Assembly: GCF_000003815.2 (NCBI RefSeq)
Contig: NC_049979.1
Location: 11,757,381 to 11,821,380, forward strand
DNA length: 64,000 nucleotides
Source of the DNA: Branchiostoma floridae
Taxonomy: Eukaryota > Chordata > Leptocardii > Amphioxiformes > Branchiostomatidae
Reading direction: 5' to 3'
Shown here: positions 35,601 to 47,150 of the stretch, one piece after another
How the letters are laid out: every line of letters starts with the position of its first letter
Position numbering within the stretch: position 1 is the first letter of the stretch
Translations under genes and position numbers: made by a program
Notes under the pieces: generated by a model
Seen by the model: only the letters and a program-made list of their open reading frames with translations
Told to the model about the DNA's origin: nothing
Databases searched by the model: none

Positions 35601-38600
35601 ATGAGGGGTTTTCCTATATGATCCTGCGGCACTTTGCTCAGGAACTCTCTTAACTGGACAACATACAGATAAACCAAGAAGTTAATGACCTAGAATATCT
35701 TGACCTTGCATTACAGGTATTACAAAAAGACATTACATACACTACAAATACGTACACTACGGTACAGTAATGCCTTTTCACATATGTGGACTCAATAGTC
35801 ATGAAAAATTAATTGCTAACTCTGGTGTACAAAATGTAGTATAGATGTGTTCAAACTGTTTGCGTGATGGTGAGACTAAAACTTGTATACAAGCCCTTGT
35901 CCAATGTTTAACAAATTGACAACAAGATAATAATAAGGCTACAGCCATGAACCCCAAGCAAAGATTATGTTATAGTCCTAAGCTTTGTTTTAACACCAAC
36001 ACACACAATAAACCTACATTTGTCAGGTAGAATAAGTGTTTTTGACACAAATTTTGATGACCCACCTTTTTTTCTACTCCGGTGAAGAACTGGAAGGTTG
36101 TGATGTTGGCAGGGGGGCGGGACATCCCCAGGGTGATACAGATGGCCTTCAGCTCACCCGAGTGCAGGCTAGCAGGGGCCTGGGGATAGAAAACTACTGT
36201 CAGAACCCTTACCATTGGCTAAATATCATCAATAACAAGTTTCTCAATGTCTGTTATTATTCCTGTACTCCATTCGTTTTTTAAAACTTCCCCATAGAAT
36301 AGTCTGGATCCCATTTACAGGTATAGAGAAATGACCTGCATTTGAGTAGAATATACGTGACAGCTATGATCTTTTCCAAGTCGCACGGTCCTCGCAAATG
36401 CATGCGTGGTAACAGGGTTCAAAGAAGCATTCATTCTTTTGATCCATGTTTACCTGCTACAGAGGAATATTCCACAATGCAGAACATAAGGACCAAACAA
36501 TCAAACAGGGATGGGTTCCCACAACTCTGAAGGGAAACGATCAGAGGAGAAAATTCAAGAACTAAAGCTAGAATAGGGTGAATGCAATGGAAGTCACTAC
36601 TGCAGAAGGATACTTTCCCTACACTGACTTCTGGGTTTGGACTGATGGTCAATTGGACATGTACATGTTCTAGTGAGCACTTTAAGAGCTTAAAACATGG
36701 CCATAATTCCATATGATAATTATTCTCACCTGGCCAGTGGGAGTGGATGGAGGTCTGGGGTGATTGGCATGTGTCATTTGTGCAGCTTGCAGCTCGGTCA
36801 GAAGGTAGTCTGCAAATTCAACATGACATTTTTCATGTCAAGGTTGCTATCAAGTATTCTACCATTAAGTCTTTACAATTTCATCAACTTGTATGTGCAA
36901 TCTAAGATTTGAAGGGTGATAGAAGTAACTGCTACATGTATTCATTTCTTTTCACAAGGGCAGGAGGGGAAAGAAGATTTATGATGGAAACACATGTTTG
37001 CTGTCATTGCCAAAATAAAACCACTGCAAACACTTCAAGGTTCACAGTATTGTACTAGTAGTGAGATTATGGAATCAACTGTGACATGTACTGAAAGATT
37101 TGAATAGTGATAGAATGCTGACACAAAACTTTTGGGCATGATTCTTCAGATTTGGGCTACAAAAGAGGGATTTAAACATGTTTGACAAATGACCAAATCT
37201 ATGTCGTATGTGTCATTCTCGGTCACAAGTACTTGTGTATAACATTTTCCAGGATTTTTTTCCCCCAATGTCAGATAACATACAAACTTATTTCTGTGGG
37301 TACAGCATGCGCAGGTAAGACTTATCGTGATGTATGTAACATTACCTACCTAGTAGTAACAAGCAGTTCTCTTTTGTTCTGAACCTCTGGGCAGAATCCC
37401 CACTGCTAACACCGGCATATGGGCAACCTATGGGGAAATGCACAGCCTCTTTAAAGTTATAAGAGCTGCACTGATTCTATGAGAAGAAAATAGCATTACA
37501 CACCAAGGAGCTTTTATCCTGATAAAAGCTCCTTGTACACACTTAGGAGTAAGATATGTCTATTGGGTGTCCCTGTAGCTCAACTGGTAGCAGCCTCACT
37601 GTTGACGTTCCAATTAGTTAGCAACTGGGAGATCCAGGTTTACATCCAGGGAAGGGCATCTCAGTTGGGGCGGCCCATGTGGGTGGCACCCATGAGGAGG
37701 TGCCTCAAGCATGTTTAAAGGGGAGAGGCTAACAACCCCTCCTTGCAAAAGTATACCCTGCTACAGAAACAGCTAGAAGACTTGCTGTATTTGCCACTGG
37801 GCACTACATCTTACAAGGAGTATTAAAGAGCTTACCAAATTCACTCAGGAAGCTGCTCATCTCCATCTCAAACCCCTCTGTATCGTCTGGACCTACATGT
37901 GGACAAACAGTTATACAGTTGTGGCATATCTGACAGAGATATGTAAGGCCACACCAATTTAATTTCTTGGTTCACGGATTTTTTCATAAAAAATATGGAG
38001 CGAGAGGGCGAAATAAAAATAAGAATAAAAATCATAAAATGGTTCGGGTAAAGGTAACGGCTAATCCAAAACATAAAGAAAAAAAGTTTTCAGTTTGAAA
38101 AAAGTACAAAAACACTATTATTGTACAGTAACAGCACCTGTACCCTCCCTTTAAGGAGCTTATAATATAAAGGCCAATTTGCTACACCAGAAAGTTGGTG
38201 AATGGTTTCATTAATGGTGAAAATGTGCTGAGTGGTAATTTTTATTTTTATTCTTTTTTCCAAAAAATAGGAGCGAGCGAATCCGTGAACCAAGAAATTA
38301 AATTGGTGTGGCCTAATGTTACCAGTAACAAAAAAAGAAGAAGAAAAAAATATATTTACTAGTAAGGAATAAAGTAACTTAGTAAGGCCGAATCTAGACA
38401 GTTTTTACCGATATCTGTGGAGATGTCGGGAGGGATCTGGAACGTTGGCAGCGGGACACCCGTGGTGCTTGCAGTCATAAACAGCTATATAGCCTAATGA
38501 GCCCGCGTTATATGCTAATGAGCCCTCCCAAAGTCGGGACGCATCTACACGCGCGCAGAAGCTGTCGAGGACCCCTGCTAAGCTATCGGGCGAATGCTCC

Positions 38601-40412
38601 GGACCTTTCGGGAGAAATTCTGCCGATATCTTTATGGCGATATTGCTGTTCTATCTAGATGCTGAAAAAAAGCTGTCGGCGATAGGTTTTCGACTTGCCG
38701 ATATCGGGAAAAACTGTGTCTAGATCGTGCCTAATTAAGAAGTCAAATTATTCTCTGTTGACGTGTTGTCATATATTTTGCAAGACCCCCAGTCCACTAC
38801 AACTTCCCTCTGTTCAAGTTTACACCTAGAAGACAATATAAAGGTAATACTGTGCCCTGACTTTTTATGCTACTCTATAACATTGTCTATAAAAGTAAAA
38901 TATCAACAGCCATTGTATGAACCATAAAGAAAACAATGAGAAATATGAGATTTTTCAATGCCATTTTTTCAAGTGAATGAAGTCAAAGGGGACAAGAGGC
39001 CGTCATGACCGCATGGAGCAAAATGTAAATTTCACCCCCACACCTTGGTGGGGCCCAATGTAATTTCATCTTTTCACACCTGCTGAAAACAAACAAAGAC
39101 CAACAACAAAGGGCTCTGCAGGGGGTTGCCAAGGTTGTTTGCGGAGTGGACAGGTCTTCGAATTTCCCGCCGGCCGAAGCGAAGGAAGTTCCGCCCGAAC
39201 ACAAAAGAGGTGAACTCTCCGCCGGTACGGTTCGAATCGCACGGGAATATCAGGAACACAACGAACCAGTTCTTATAACTCTCTGAGAATGAAACACTAA
39301 ATATAATAGGGAGAGAAGTTGGACTACGATTTTCAGAGTCTGTGCGTTTATTTTGTGGGGACAAAAGATGACCAAACGTCGCCGTTCGAGTTCTACGGAG
39401 GCCACACGCAGCCCGAGCAAGAGGGCCAGCCGGCGGAGAGCGCCAAACCCTCCCCCGGCCTCCCCTAACAACGCCGCCCAGCAAGGCCCGAGAACGAGGA
39501 GTCGCTCAAGGAGGCAAACAGGGGAGTCTGAAGACGCAGAAAGTCGAGATGCAGGCACAAGTCGCGCTACAGAGCCGACAGAACCAGCTGGGGAGACTTC
39601 ACAGTCTCCCGTGTCGCAGGACCAAAGGTCGGCTAACACGGAAGCGGCCCAAGAGCGACCCTCGACTTCTGAAGAACAAGATTCAACAAACTCTCGAGTA
39701 CCAGAGGTATGTATATATGTAATATAATTTATTTTCCCGTATTTTTTTGTAAAGGATCCATGTGTATGGACGTAAAATGCCTTCCTGTGGCACCGGTCGA
39801 CATAGCAGAAATTAATCTTTCTGATGACAACATGTTTGCGCCGCACATCTTGTGGGGAGGGGGGCACCACTCACTTTGGGTGGGATGGACGCACTCTTCC
39901 AGGTTGCACAGCCCCTTCAGCTCGCCTGTGATCCAGGCACACAGCTTGGTGAACACTGGGGACCGGGATCCTGCTTCCACGGCTTTGGCCAGCACGGTTT
40001 CGTCAAAGGCATCTTCGTACCTGCGATGGAAGGGAAAACGTGAGGGAATGTGTGAAACGTGCGTCGCAGTGCTGCTCGTGATTTTGTTGGTTTAAAATCA
40101 CGTCAAATCTGTTTGCCTGACACTGCCATAAAAGTCATACAAAGCATGAAGCAATTTTCGCCTTAAAAGGATCCTCATAAAATTGATTTTTGTTTTATAA
40201 ATTAAAAGATATCATAGATTGAAAAGGAAATAGATAGTTTTTGGCCTTGGTGCTGTCCGGATGGTTCGATGCCATCACTGCTGCCAACACGGCACTGTGG
40301 AGATCTGCCTTATTCAGCTCGCTTGACACCGATTACTCCACCATGTACTCAGCGTTTATGACTGACATACATACCCAAGATCATCTAGAGCGTCCAAGAT
40401 GTCGTTCTCCAT
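32630..40412 (-). CDS. FAM98A: FAM98 family protein (FAM98A/B type), complete, 14 coding exons
   Basis: FAM98 proteins are RNA-associated. FAM98B is a subunit of the human tRNA-splicing ligase complex. Exons in transcript order: 40412-40375, 40020-39875, 37892-37836, 37427-37350, 36809-36730, 36179-36066, 35653-35573, 35163-35047, 34836-34737, 34495-34419, 33965-33878, 33597-33565, 33219-33160, 32841-32630. All phases agree, giving 426 aa. Family hallmarks: N-terminal MENDILDALDDLGY and FTKLCAWITGEL, GMSRPPANITTFQFFTGVEK, MLLKRLDVTIQSFNWSDR, INKVLMGRVPDRGGRAWERA, and a Gly/Arg-rich RGG tail from about residue 325 that ends QVYYS (human FAM98A ends similarly). The start ATG has A at -3 and G at +4. 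Whether it is orthologous to FAM98A, B or C cannot be told; the long RGG tail favours A/B. A 2-kb intron (37893-39874) contains MITEs and a possible nested exon. Confidence 0.96.
37504..37535. mobile_element. 32-bp palindrome flanked by 7-bp direct repeats (tip-only element or footprint)
   Basis: Perfect 15-bp arms CAAGGAGCTTTTATC / GATAAAAGCTCCTTG around CT. TACACAC is present on both sides (37497-37503 and 37536-37542). In a FAM98 intron. Shares only CAAGG/CCTTG with the better-defined family at 60032. Confidence 0.65.
37566..37760 (+). mobile_element. tRNA-derived SINE-like element
   Basis: Begins GTCCCTGTAGCTCAACTGGTAGC, a clear RNA polymerase III box A (TAGCTCAACTGGTAG, about 37575-37590), with a degenerate box B GGTTTACATCC at 37637-37647. 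Spacing fits a tRNA head. The downstream body (GGGGCGGCCCATGTGGG...) is unrelated to tRNA. No CCA or intact cloverleaf, so not a functional tRNA gene. Antisense to FAM98, within an intron. Confidence 0.65.
37944..38315. mobile_element. MITE with GGCCACACCAATTTAATTTC inverted ends, TA-flanked
   Basis: About 32-bp terminal inverted repeats (GGCCACACCAATTTAATTTC then TTGGTTCACGGAT) at both ends, each flanked by TA, about 372 bp long. Non-coding. TA target and size fit a mariner-type MITE. In FAM98 intron 2. Confidence 0.8.
38383..38733. mobile_element. Second MITE, TCTAGACA-GTTTTT-CCGATATC ends
   Basis: Left end TAAGGCCGAATCTAGACAG...ACCGATATC and right end GCCGATATCGGGAAAAACTG...TCTAGATCGTGCCTAA are imperfect inverted repeats. 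About 350 bp, with several internal CCGATATC and CTGTCGG repeats. Confidence 0.6.
39368..39706 (+). CDS. Possible orphan first coding exon nested antisense in FAM98 intron 2 (113 aa, Ser/Arg-rich)
   Basis: I do not recognise it. An ATG with A at -3 opens MTKRRRSSSTEATRSPSK, followed by low-complexity Ser/Thr/Pro/Glu-rich sequence. The frame ends exactly at a strong donor (CCAGAG|GTATGT) in phase 0. The preceding 250 bp is CpG-rich, like a promoter. No downstream exon can be connected. It could be the N-terminal exon of a nuclear or ubiquitin-pathway protein, a relocated exon, or GC-rich sequence open by chance. The opposite strand is also open here, which weakens the case. Confidence 0.35.
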
Positions 40413-40837
40413 GATCCAGTGTTCTAGAGATGCAGAAAACGACGAAAACTCGCGGTACAGGGATGGAGTGGTGGGTGTGAATCCAACCGGCTCGTGGATC
40501 CGGGATGGTGTCGCAAACCAGCTGGTTGTCGTAAAATCCCCGCCACTTCAATAAATTTTTCGGGACTCTGTGGTTTGCCTTTTCTATGTTTTTCCTCAAT
40601 GGTTTATTTTGAAATCCTCTAATTTATTCTGTTAGATTTTTAACTGACAAGGTTTGTGACTGTTAAAAATATTGTCAGTAGCTAGGAAACTCAAGTGGTG
40701 GCATTTTATTTAGATCTACAAGTATTTTGTACAGTACCACTAATAATCACTGTGTGGCGCTCGTGACTGGTCCACTCTTTGTGTTCTCGTTCCCAGTTTG
40801 CTCTTGATCCCAGAATACTTTTCATTTGTGTTTCAAA
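40413..40837. promoter_or_regulatory. Head-to-head intergenic region, likely bidirectional promoter (FAM98 / PSMD8)
   Basis: 425 bp separate the two divergent start codons. The PSMD8 start sits in CAAAATGGCGACC, which resembles a YY1 site overlapping the initiator codon. Bidirectionality is inferred from spacing. Confidence 0.6.
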
Positions 40838-43800
40838 ATGGCGACCACCATGAAGGAAGTTGTGCAGATGTACCAAACTTTGAGTCAAGAATGGAGCAGA
40901 AAACCGCCAAATCTGCAGAAATGCGGCGAGCAGCTCTCAAAGCTAAAGGTACGTGGCATCATTTTACGTGAAAAACTGATCCGTACAAAGTTGTGCTGGA
41001 ACACAGTCGCAGCTCGAAGTGAGGGGACTACTGATGATTCATGATTTCTTGCATATGAATGCAGTAAAACAGGACGATATTTGTATATTACTACAATACT
41101 GTAGTGACGAAACAAACTAATACAGTAATACAGGCTAGTAGTAATTAGGCGAACCTCATTTATCAGTGTTTTTCCTTTCCTTCTTTGTTTTAAAGTCGTT
41201 TTTCTCCAAGACCATCCATGGCTGCTGATGTCATGGTTGCCCCCCCCCCCCCCCTTCTCCTCCTGCCATCAAGCAAGAAACAACATAAATTGCATAAAAT
41301 GGCACTCTCCAGCATGTTTGACCTTGAAATTACCCTATTTGAGGATCCTGGTTGATTTCTTTACAATTCTCTTTGCTTCACTGTTGTATAACTGGGTTCT
41401 ACGTGACCAAATTAGATTTTAAATGTATATGTTTAGCCTTTCGGTACCTTCCTCAGAGCATAATGAACTCTACTACTTGCTGCGGTGCACTATGACATGG
41501 CAACAAATATGCAGTCCCAATCTAATCACATTTTTGACTGCATCCTTTCTGCTCTGTATATTTTTCAAGCCATGTTTTTTTTTACCACAGGTCTGCCTAC
41601 TTGAGCTCAGTTTCTTGCCTACAGCCGACACCAAACCTTCCAAACAAGAGCTGCTGGTTGCACGTAAGGACATTAGACCCTCTCTTCCAAACTGTTGGTA
41701 TTAAAAGTAGATTGATTAGTACTCAGGTTACAGATATCTTTTGTACCGCTATCTTCCTGTTCCACACAGAAAATACTGGTACAGATAAAACCTAGTGGGC
41801 CGAAAAAACTTCCCTTCAATGTTCAGGGTCCAAAAGCAAAAAATCTTTTGATGTTAAACATGATTCACATGTGTGATGAAATGTGATTGTTGTCATAACA
41901 GGCCCTAAGTTAGATTTCTCATCAGTTCTTTTCTAAGTGATTTTTGTCTGTTCACAGGTGACATATTGGAGATTGGTGCTCAGTGGAGCATCATGATGAA
42001 GGACATCCCTGGGTTCGAGCGCTACATGGCACAGCTCAAGTGCTACTACCTGGACTACAAGTCAGTCTGATAGACTCCGTCCTAACTTGTACTGTGTGCA
42101 GTGTTGTGTGATAGTCATATGTCCCAAAATTTGTTCTGACTGACGGTGTATAAAAGATGATGAAAGATGGCTGAAATTGAGAAGTTTTACAGGATTTTTC
42201 CAACAGAAATATCATTTGAAATTGGTAGTTTAGGATTCATTACATGATTTTCATCTACAATAAAAAATACTCAAGATACGTTTGATGCATTTGACCGTGT
42301 GCACATAAGCACAAAGTATGTTCTAAGAATGGTTTGGAGTGTTGGCAGACATGGCATAACTTCCCCTTGCAAGCACAGTAATATATCTAGTATCCCTGGA
42401 TCCATGGAAGGGTGAACTTACTTGTATATTGAGTTCTTTGCATGTCCTGCAAGCAGAGATGATGGGGAAGATATACCATATACCCTGTTTCTGTCAGTTG
42501 GCATAATCGTACAAGATAGGACTGGCTGACAGAAAATGGGGCATATGAGAAGACTATCCAAGTCACTCTCTGCTTGGACTGAGTGGAGTATTTCTGCCAG
42601 GCCACATGAAGTGACATTTTTTCTCTGTTGTTGGCAGCAGGACGGAGCTGCCCGAGTCGGCGTACAAGTACCAGCTGCTGGGGCTGAACCTGCTGTGTCT
42701 GCTGTCCCAGACCAGACTGGCAGAGTTCCATACAGTACGTGGGGCACAGCTGTTCTTCTCATCTGTCGTAAAACCAGCGCCACACTCTTAATGGCCATAT
42801 AATCGTCAAAACGTTACTGAAATGCAAAATTGAGAGAGTAGAGCATATTTTTTGTCCTAAATCCCATCATGTTGATCTGATCCCAAAAATCAGGCAGTGT
42901 ACTAGAGGACACTGGTCGTTTTACTGATAAAAAGCTACCGCCACTTGCATTTTTCCTGCTGTGTGACACTGGCTATATCATAAATATGGTCTATATATTA
43001 CTAAGAGGAACCTTCTTGATATCAATGTCCTATAATATAAAATTGTCGATATGAATGATGTGATACTGTAGCCTGTATTGTTATTGTATATGTTTGTGAC
43101 CAACATTTTCCCATCTTCTGTAGGAGTTGGAGTTGCTCCCGTCAAAGGAAATCTACAACAACATCTACATCAAACACCCCGTGTCTATGGAACAGGTGTG
43201 TGTAGTGGTGATGTCTGTATGTTTTGTGTAGCAGCTGAAAAGTTAGAAAGTTGGGGCATATCTTTTTATAGGGGTCAGATCCACAGTACAAAACACAAGT
43301 GAACAGTTAGATGTTTCAGATAGCATCTTTTTTCTCAGTCACTGGCAAAAGACAGCGGATGCTATATGGAACATCTGAGCGTTAATTAACTATCCATTTG
43401 CTCTAAGTAACTTTTGTATTGTGTATCATATTACCTGAATCCCTAACCTCCTATACTAACAAGATGTAGTAGTAGTACATTGTAGATAGAGTAGGGAAGT
43501 TCACACAAAGAGTACAGTATTCTTTACATTGTGCACTTCACCGTCATCAAAACATCATTGTAATGTGAACCTTTTCCCTGACTCAGTACCTGATGGAAGG
43601 CAGCTACAACAAAGTTTTCCTGGCCAAGGGGAACGTTCCAGCCGAGAGCTACGGCTTCTTCATCGACATCTTGTTGAACACCATCAGGTCAGTTCCTCAG
43701 TGATACAGATGTCTGTGTAATCAAACTTTATTACCTCTTTTGTAAAGTGCTTTAGATTTAAGGCGTAAATATTATGGGTGGTACCGGTACAGAAAATTTA

Positions 43801-44703
43801 GGTACAGGTACGGTTCACGTCCGGAGAATCAGCCCTTCTCTCTTGCTTCGAAATGTTTGGCAGTATTCCTCGGATAAACCAATCCAGAGCCATTTTTTTC
43901 CACCCCACTTTTCTGTCCTTAGGGATGAGATAGCTGCCTGTGCAGAGAAAGCCTATGACAGGATATCCAGCACAGAGACGGCCAGGATACTGTTCTTCGA
44001 AAACAAGAAAGATGTAAAGGAGTACGCAGCAAAGGTGAGGGAAGAGGTTCAAGTTTACAAATGCTATTGAATGTTAGCGGAATGCTCAGTACAAATGTAT
44101 TGTGTAAGAGTGCTATCAACAAACAACAAAAGGAAACATAGAGAAAAGCTAGAAGTATTAAGTTTTTCTTAGGAAGGATCTCAGTTTAGCCATCTCTAGT
44201 AGATGACCTTTCGTGCTGAATGTTTAAATTTGTAGTGATAAGATGGAAAACAGATTAAGTAGATCATGGAAAAATAACCTTGTTTTCCCATGTTTCATAT
44301 ACTACCATGGTCACTGTGAAGATGAAATGAAACCCTTGTAACTACTCAAGAGATCATCATCATACACGTGTATCTTGTTGTGCTGTACCCAGTACTGCAG
44401 TCAGTCTGGGGCCTTCTGGCTAGCCTCAAACAGCAAAACCGATTGGTGATGTTAAGGCCCTGTACACAGTCATGTGGAATATGTCCCCTAGTTTGGGTAG
44501 GGGGACCGCATCAACACTCGGCTGAAGTTACCCATCCCTTTTCATCCTTGGTGTATTTTTGTTCACAGCGCGGCTGGACGTTGAGACCAGATCACTTCTT
44601 TGAGTTCAACAAGGAGCCCGAGAAGAAAGAAGAGACAATCCCAGCCAATGAGCTGGCATCGCAGGCCATAGAATACGCACGAGAGCTCGAGATGATCGTC
44701 TAG
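40838..44703 (+). CDS. PSMD8: 26S proteasome non-ATPase regulatory subunit 8 (Rpn12), complete, 8 exons
   Basis: PSMD8/Rpn12 is a PCI-domain subunit of the 19S lid, the last to join during lid assembly. Exons: 40838-40948, 41591-41663, 41958-42060, 42641-42734, 43124-43195, 43587-43687, 43923-44034, 44569-44703, giving 266 aa. That compares with the 257-aa core form of the human protein; the long human N-terminal extension is absent. Conserved segments include [74 protein letters not shown], and the C-terminus [12 protein letters not shown], nearly identical to human. The acceptor before exon 4 is a tandem CAGCAG (42635-42640); the conserved protein favours the second AG. A poly(A) signal is at 45147-45152. 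Confidence 0.97.
41240..41254. repeat. Poly-C tract
   Basis: 15 consecutive C in PSMD8 intron 1; likely length-variable. Confidence 0.9.
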
Positions 44704-45146
44704 CACTGGGCTTTTGTTGTTGTAACTAGCTGTCATACTTTTTATATCCGGGAATTCAAAATTTCAGTCCAACTTTCAAGAATTTCGAACAAGTCCACAG
44801 TATGCTACTAAGACAAATGTAGCCCCAGAGATTATTATTTTTGCCATGAAAAATACAGTCTTTCATATTATCTTATTTCCAACATGGATGGGTACAAGTA
44901 AAGGTTTAGAAAAGACTTAGCAGTCCTTCCTGCATAACAGAGTATCATCACACCTCGATGGACCTGTGCTATTTTGCAGGAATACCACTCTAGGAGGAGA
45001 GTTTTAGGATACCATAGAATAAAGTCATACCTTAAAAATGTAATTTCTCTATGATATTGTGAGAGTAGTGTACACTGTCGGTCAGGTGCACTCGTGTGAG
45101 CTACGAAAAAGATGTTAACATTGGATGGGAAGATGTGTCTGGAAGA

Positions 45147-45152
45147 AATAAA
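45147..45152 (+). terminator. Candidate poly(A) signal (PSMD8)
   Basis: AATAAA about 445 bases after the PSMD8 stop codon. Confidence 0.45.
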
Positions 45153-46160
45153 TGAATGCTTGGCCATTGATAATATATTCTCTTGTATATTTGTGAGCAT
45201 TAATTGTGTGAAGATGGACACTGAGTGAAAGAGTGAAAAGAAAACCATTGCCTAAGTACTAGTAAGAGTCCCTATAAGATATATGCAGCCCCCTACATCA
45301 TACATAGGATGACCTTATGGGCGGGGTAGTTCACTTTACATGTACATGTATATACAACCTTACACCAGGCCTTGCTTAGAATAACAGGATGATAAACAAT
45401 AACAATATTTTAATTACATAAAGTGCCACTGCCCTGTGTTGTGAAGACATATTTATTCAAATGACCCACTTCAAAATGATTTTTTGGGTCATTTGCCAAT
45501 GGCCACAGGGATCAATTACCTCAAGGTCGTTGACCCCATTTGGAGGTTTACTCAGGTGCAGACCTGTATGTCTATACAATTTAATCAAAAAGGTAACCAA
45601 TCGATTAGCCTGAATCAATATCCTGAGGAGGATTTGGAAGCCAATCAGCGAGCCTGGTGTTATCTGGTCTATTATGCAAATCCACATGGGGTGTACTGAA
45701 AGAGTGCAATCTTGCACGGGGGAATTTTGTCATATTTCAATCATGTAGTCCCCGCGGAAGTAAAGAGAACGTAAGCAATCCAATTAAGAACAGGTGAAAC
45801 CTGACAGGTGATAATTAGGGATACCTCGTATGCATTTAAACGATAAGAACACGCATACACGAGGCAGATACGTACGTTCGGAACAAGGGCGAAGGAAGAC
45901 GGGGGACAGCAGCAAAGAAGCCAGAAGTGGAAAGGAGTGGGGGTTGCGGGGATCGGAAGGGGTGTGGTAAACCGCCTACATGTGAGCGATTTAAAAGGTC
46001 CACCCACTCGCCCTTCTTCGTCTAACTGTTTCCAAAACCATGCCGAGTTGCTTGTAACTGATTTTTGGTGTAACATACTAGTACCGGAGAAGCTGGTTCT
46101 CTTTTTGCCTCGCTGAAAATAAACCCTTTCACAAAATGACCCACGGGCCACGACGAACTA

Positions 46161-46376
46161 CTGTAAGTGATTTAAGTTTGCGAGGATCTAATTTCGTGGT
46201 TGTGAAAATGGAGCGTTTACGGTGGTTTGAAGTTTGCGGTTCAGATAGTAGCGCAGGTGGGTAGAAGACAGAACAAAACTTTCTTGGTCAAGTTCGAATT
46301 TGCGACGAGCAGGTCACCGGGAAAACCGCGGACACGAAACCACCGCGAAATTTCAAAATGTACACTACGAATATAC
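46161..46376. repeat. Probable dispersed repeat with inverted GGTGGTTT / AAACCACC segments
   Basis: CTGTAAGTGATTTAAGTTTGC opens a block with GGTGGTTTGAAGTTTGCGG and, in opposite sense, AAACCACCGCGAAATTTC. Non-coding. Boundaries are approximate. Confidence 0.35.
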
Positions 46377-47150
46377 ATGAGTTAGATCGGAATTTTCTTC
46401 CTTAGTGGAGGAGAGCTAGCCGTAGGCAGGGACGTTACCGCGGACCGACGTTTCTGACCAATTTTATTTTTTGCCAAAAGTTTTGCCGAATTCTAGGATC
46501 CGCACTCCGTAGAAAGGCCTGGTGGAAGTTTTAAGCTCAGAGTACGATCAAGGTAATCTCCAAGAAGATGTAACACTCGAGCTTGTTTTGGGTATACTTG
46601 TATTTGGCGGTGTTCTGCGGTGCAGCTATTTATCTGTAAAAAGGCGTCTTCAAAAATCTAGAAAATCGAAGGAAACACCACTAAATACGCTCGATACAAG
46701 CCAGACCTTTGCATCTACTTGGCGAATTAACTGCGCCACGACGTGTGTTTTCAGCCTAGCACACCAGGACCCAGGTCACCCACAATGGATTATATGTTGA
46801 ATTGTAATTGTCACGTCACCTTGGTTATATATTAGCTACATTTTAAAACATATCCACCGTAATAAACTACAAGTCAGCCATTTGTGTTGCAAGAGTTGTT
46901 TAAGTTCAATGATCTATTTCTCCCGACATTTATGTTGTGCCCTTCAGGCCTTCACAGTACAGAGTTTGCCGTCTGATCTGTTATGAAAAGGGGACGCTAA
47001 CGGCTGTGTGCAGGTAGTTGTGGAGAAGACGGGCACCTGTTAGACCTGTTAGACCTGCCTTAAGTCTTAAATTCTTAGCTTATCACGCATACGTTCCAGC
47101 TGCATAATATATCCTGAACCATTTTGTCAGCAGGTGCACAAACGTCTGCG

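Larger units (their letters stand above)
44704..47150. other. Intergenic region PSMD8 to WxxW gene
   Basis: Contains the PSMD8 3' UTR with AATAAA at 45147-45152, a hairpin at 45459-45495 (CAAATGACCCA arms), and a dispersed-repeat-like block at 46161-46376. Open frames at 45741-46151 and 46522-46800 have no ATG or no recognisable content. An acceptor-like GTCAGCAG just before 47133 suggests a 5' UTR exon for the next gene in this interval. Confidence 0.4.

Noticed and set aside
37566-37640. Functional tRNA gene
   Set aside because: Box B is degenerate, no complete cloverleaf or acceptor stem; better explained as a SINE head.
39250-39870. Long minus-strand frame of 206 codons opposite the 39368 candidate
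   Set aside because: GC-rich shadow of the plus-strand sequence. No Met-initiated conserved protein, and it would overlap FAM98 exon 2 in a different frame.
42387-42798. Two overlapping minus-strand frames over 110 codons
   Set aside because: Shadow of PSMD8 exon 4 and its flanks; the plus strand carries the conserved protein.
46522-46800. 92-codon open frame with a hydrophobic segment
   Set aside because: No ATG at the start (GTG), composition like surrounding intergenic DNA.
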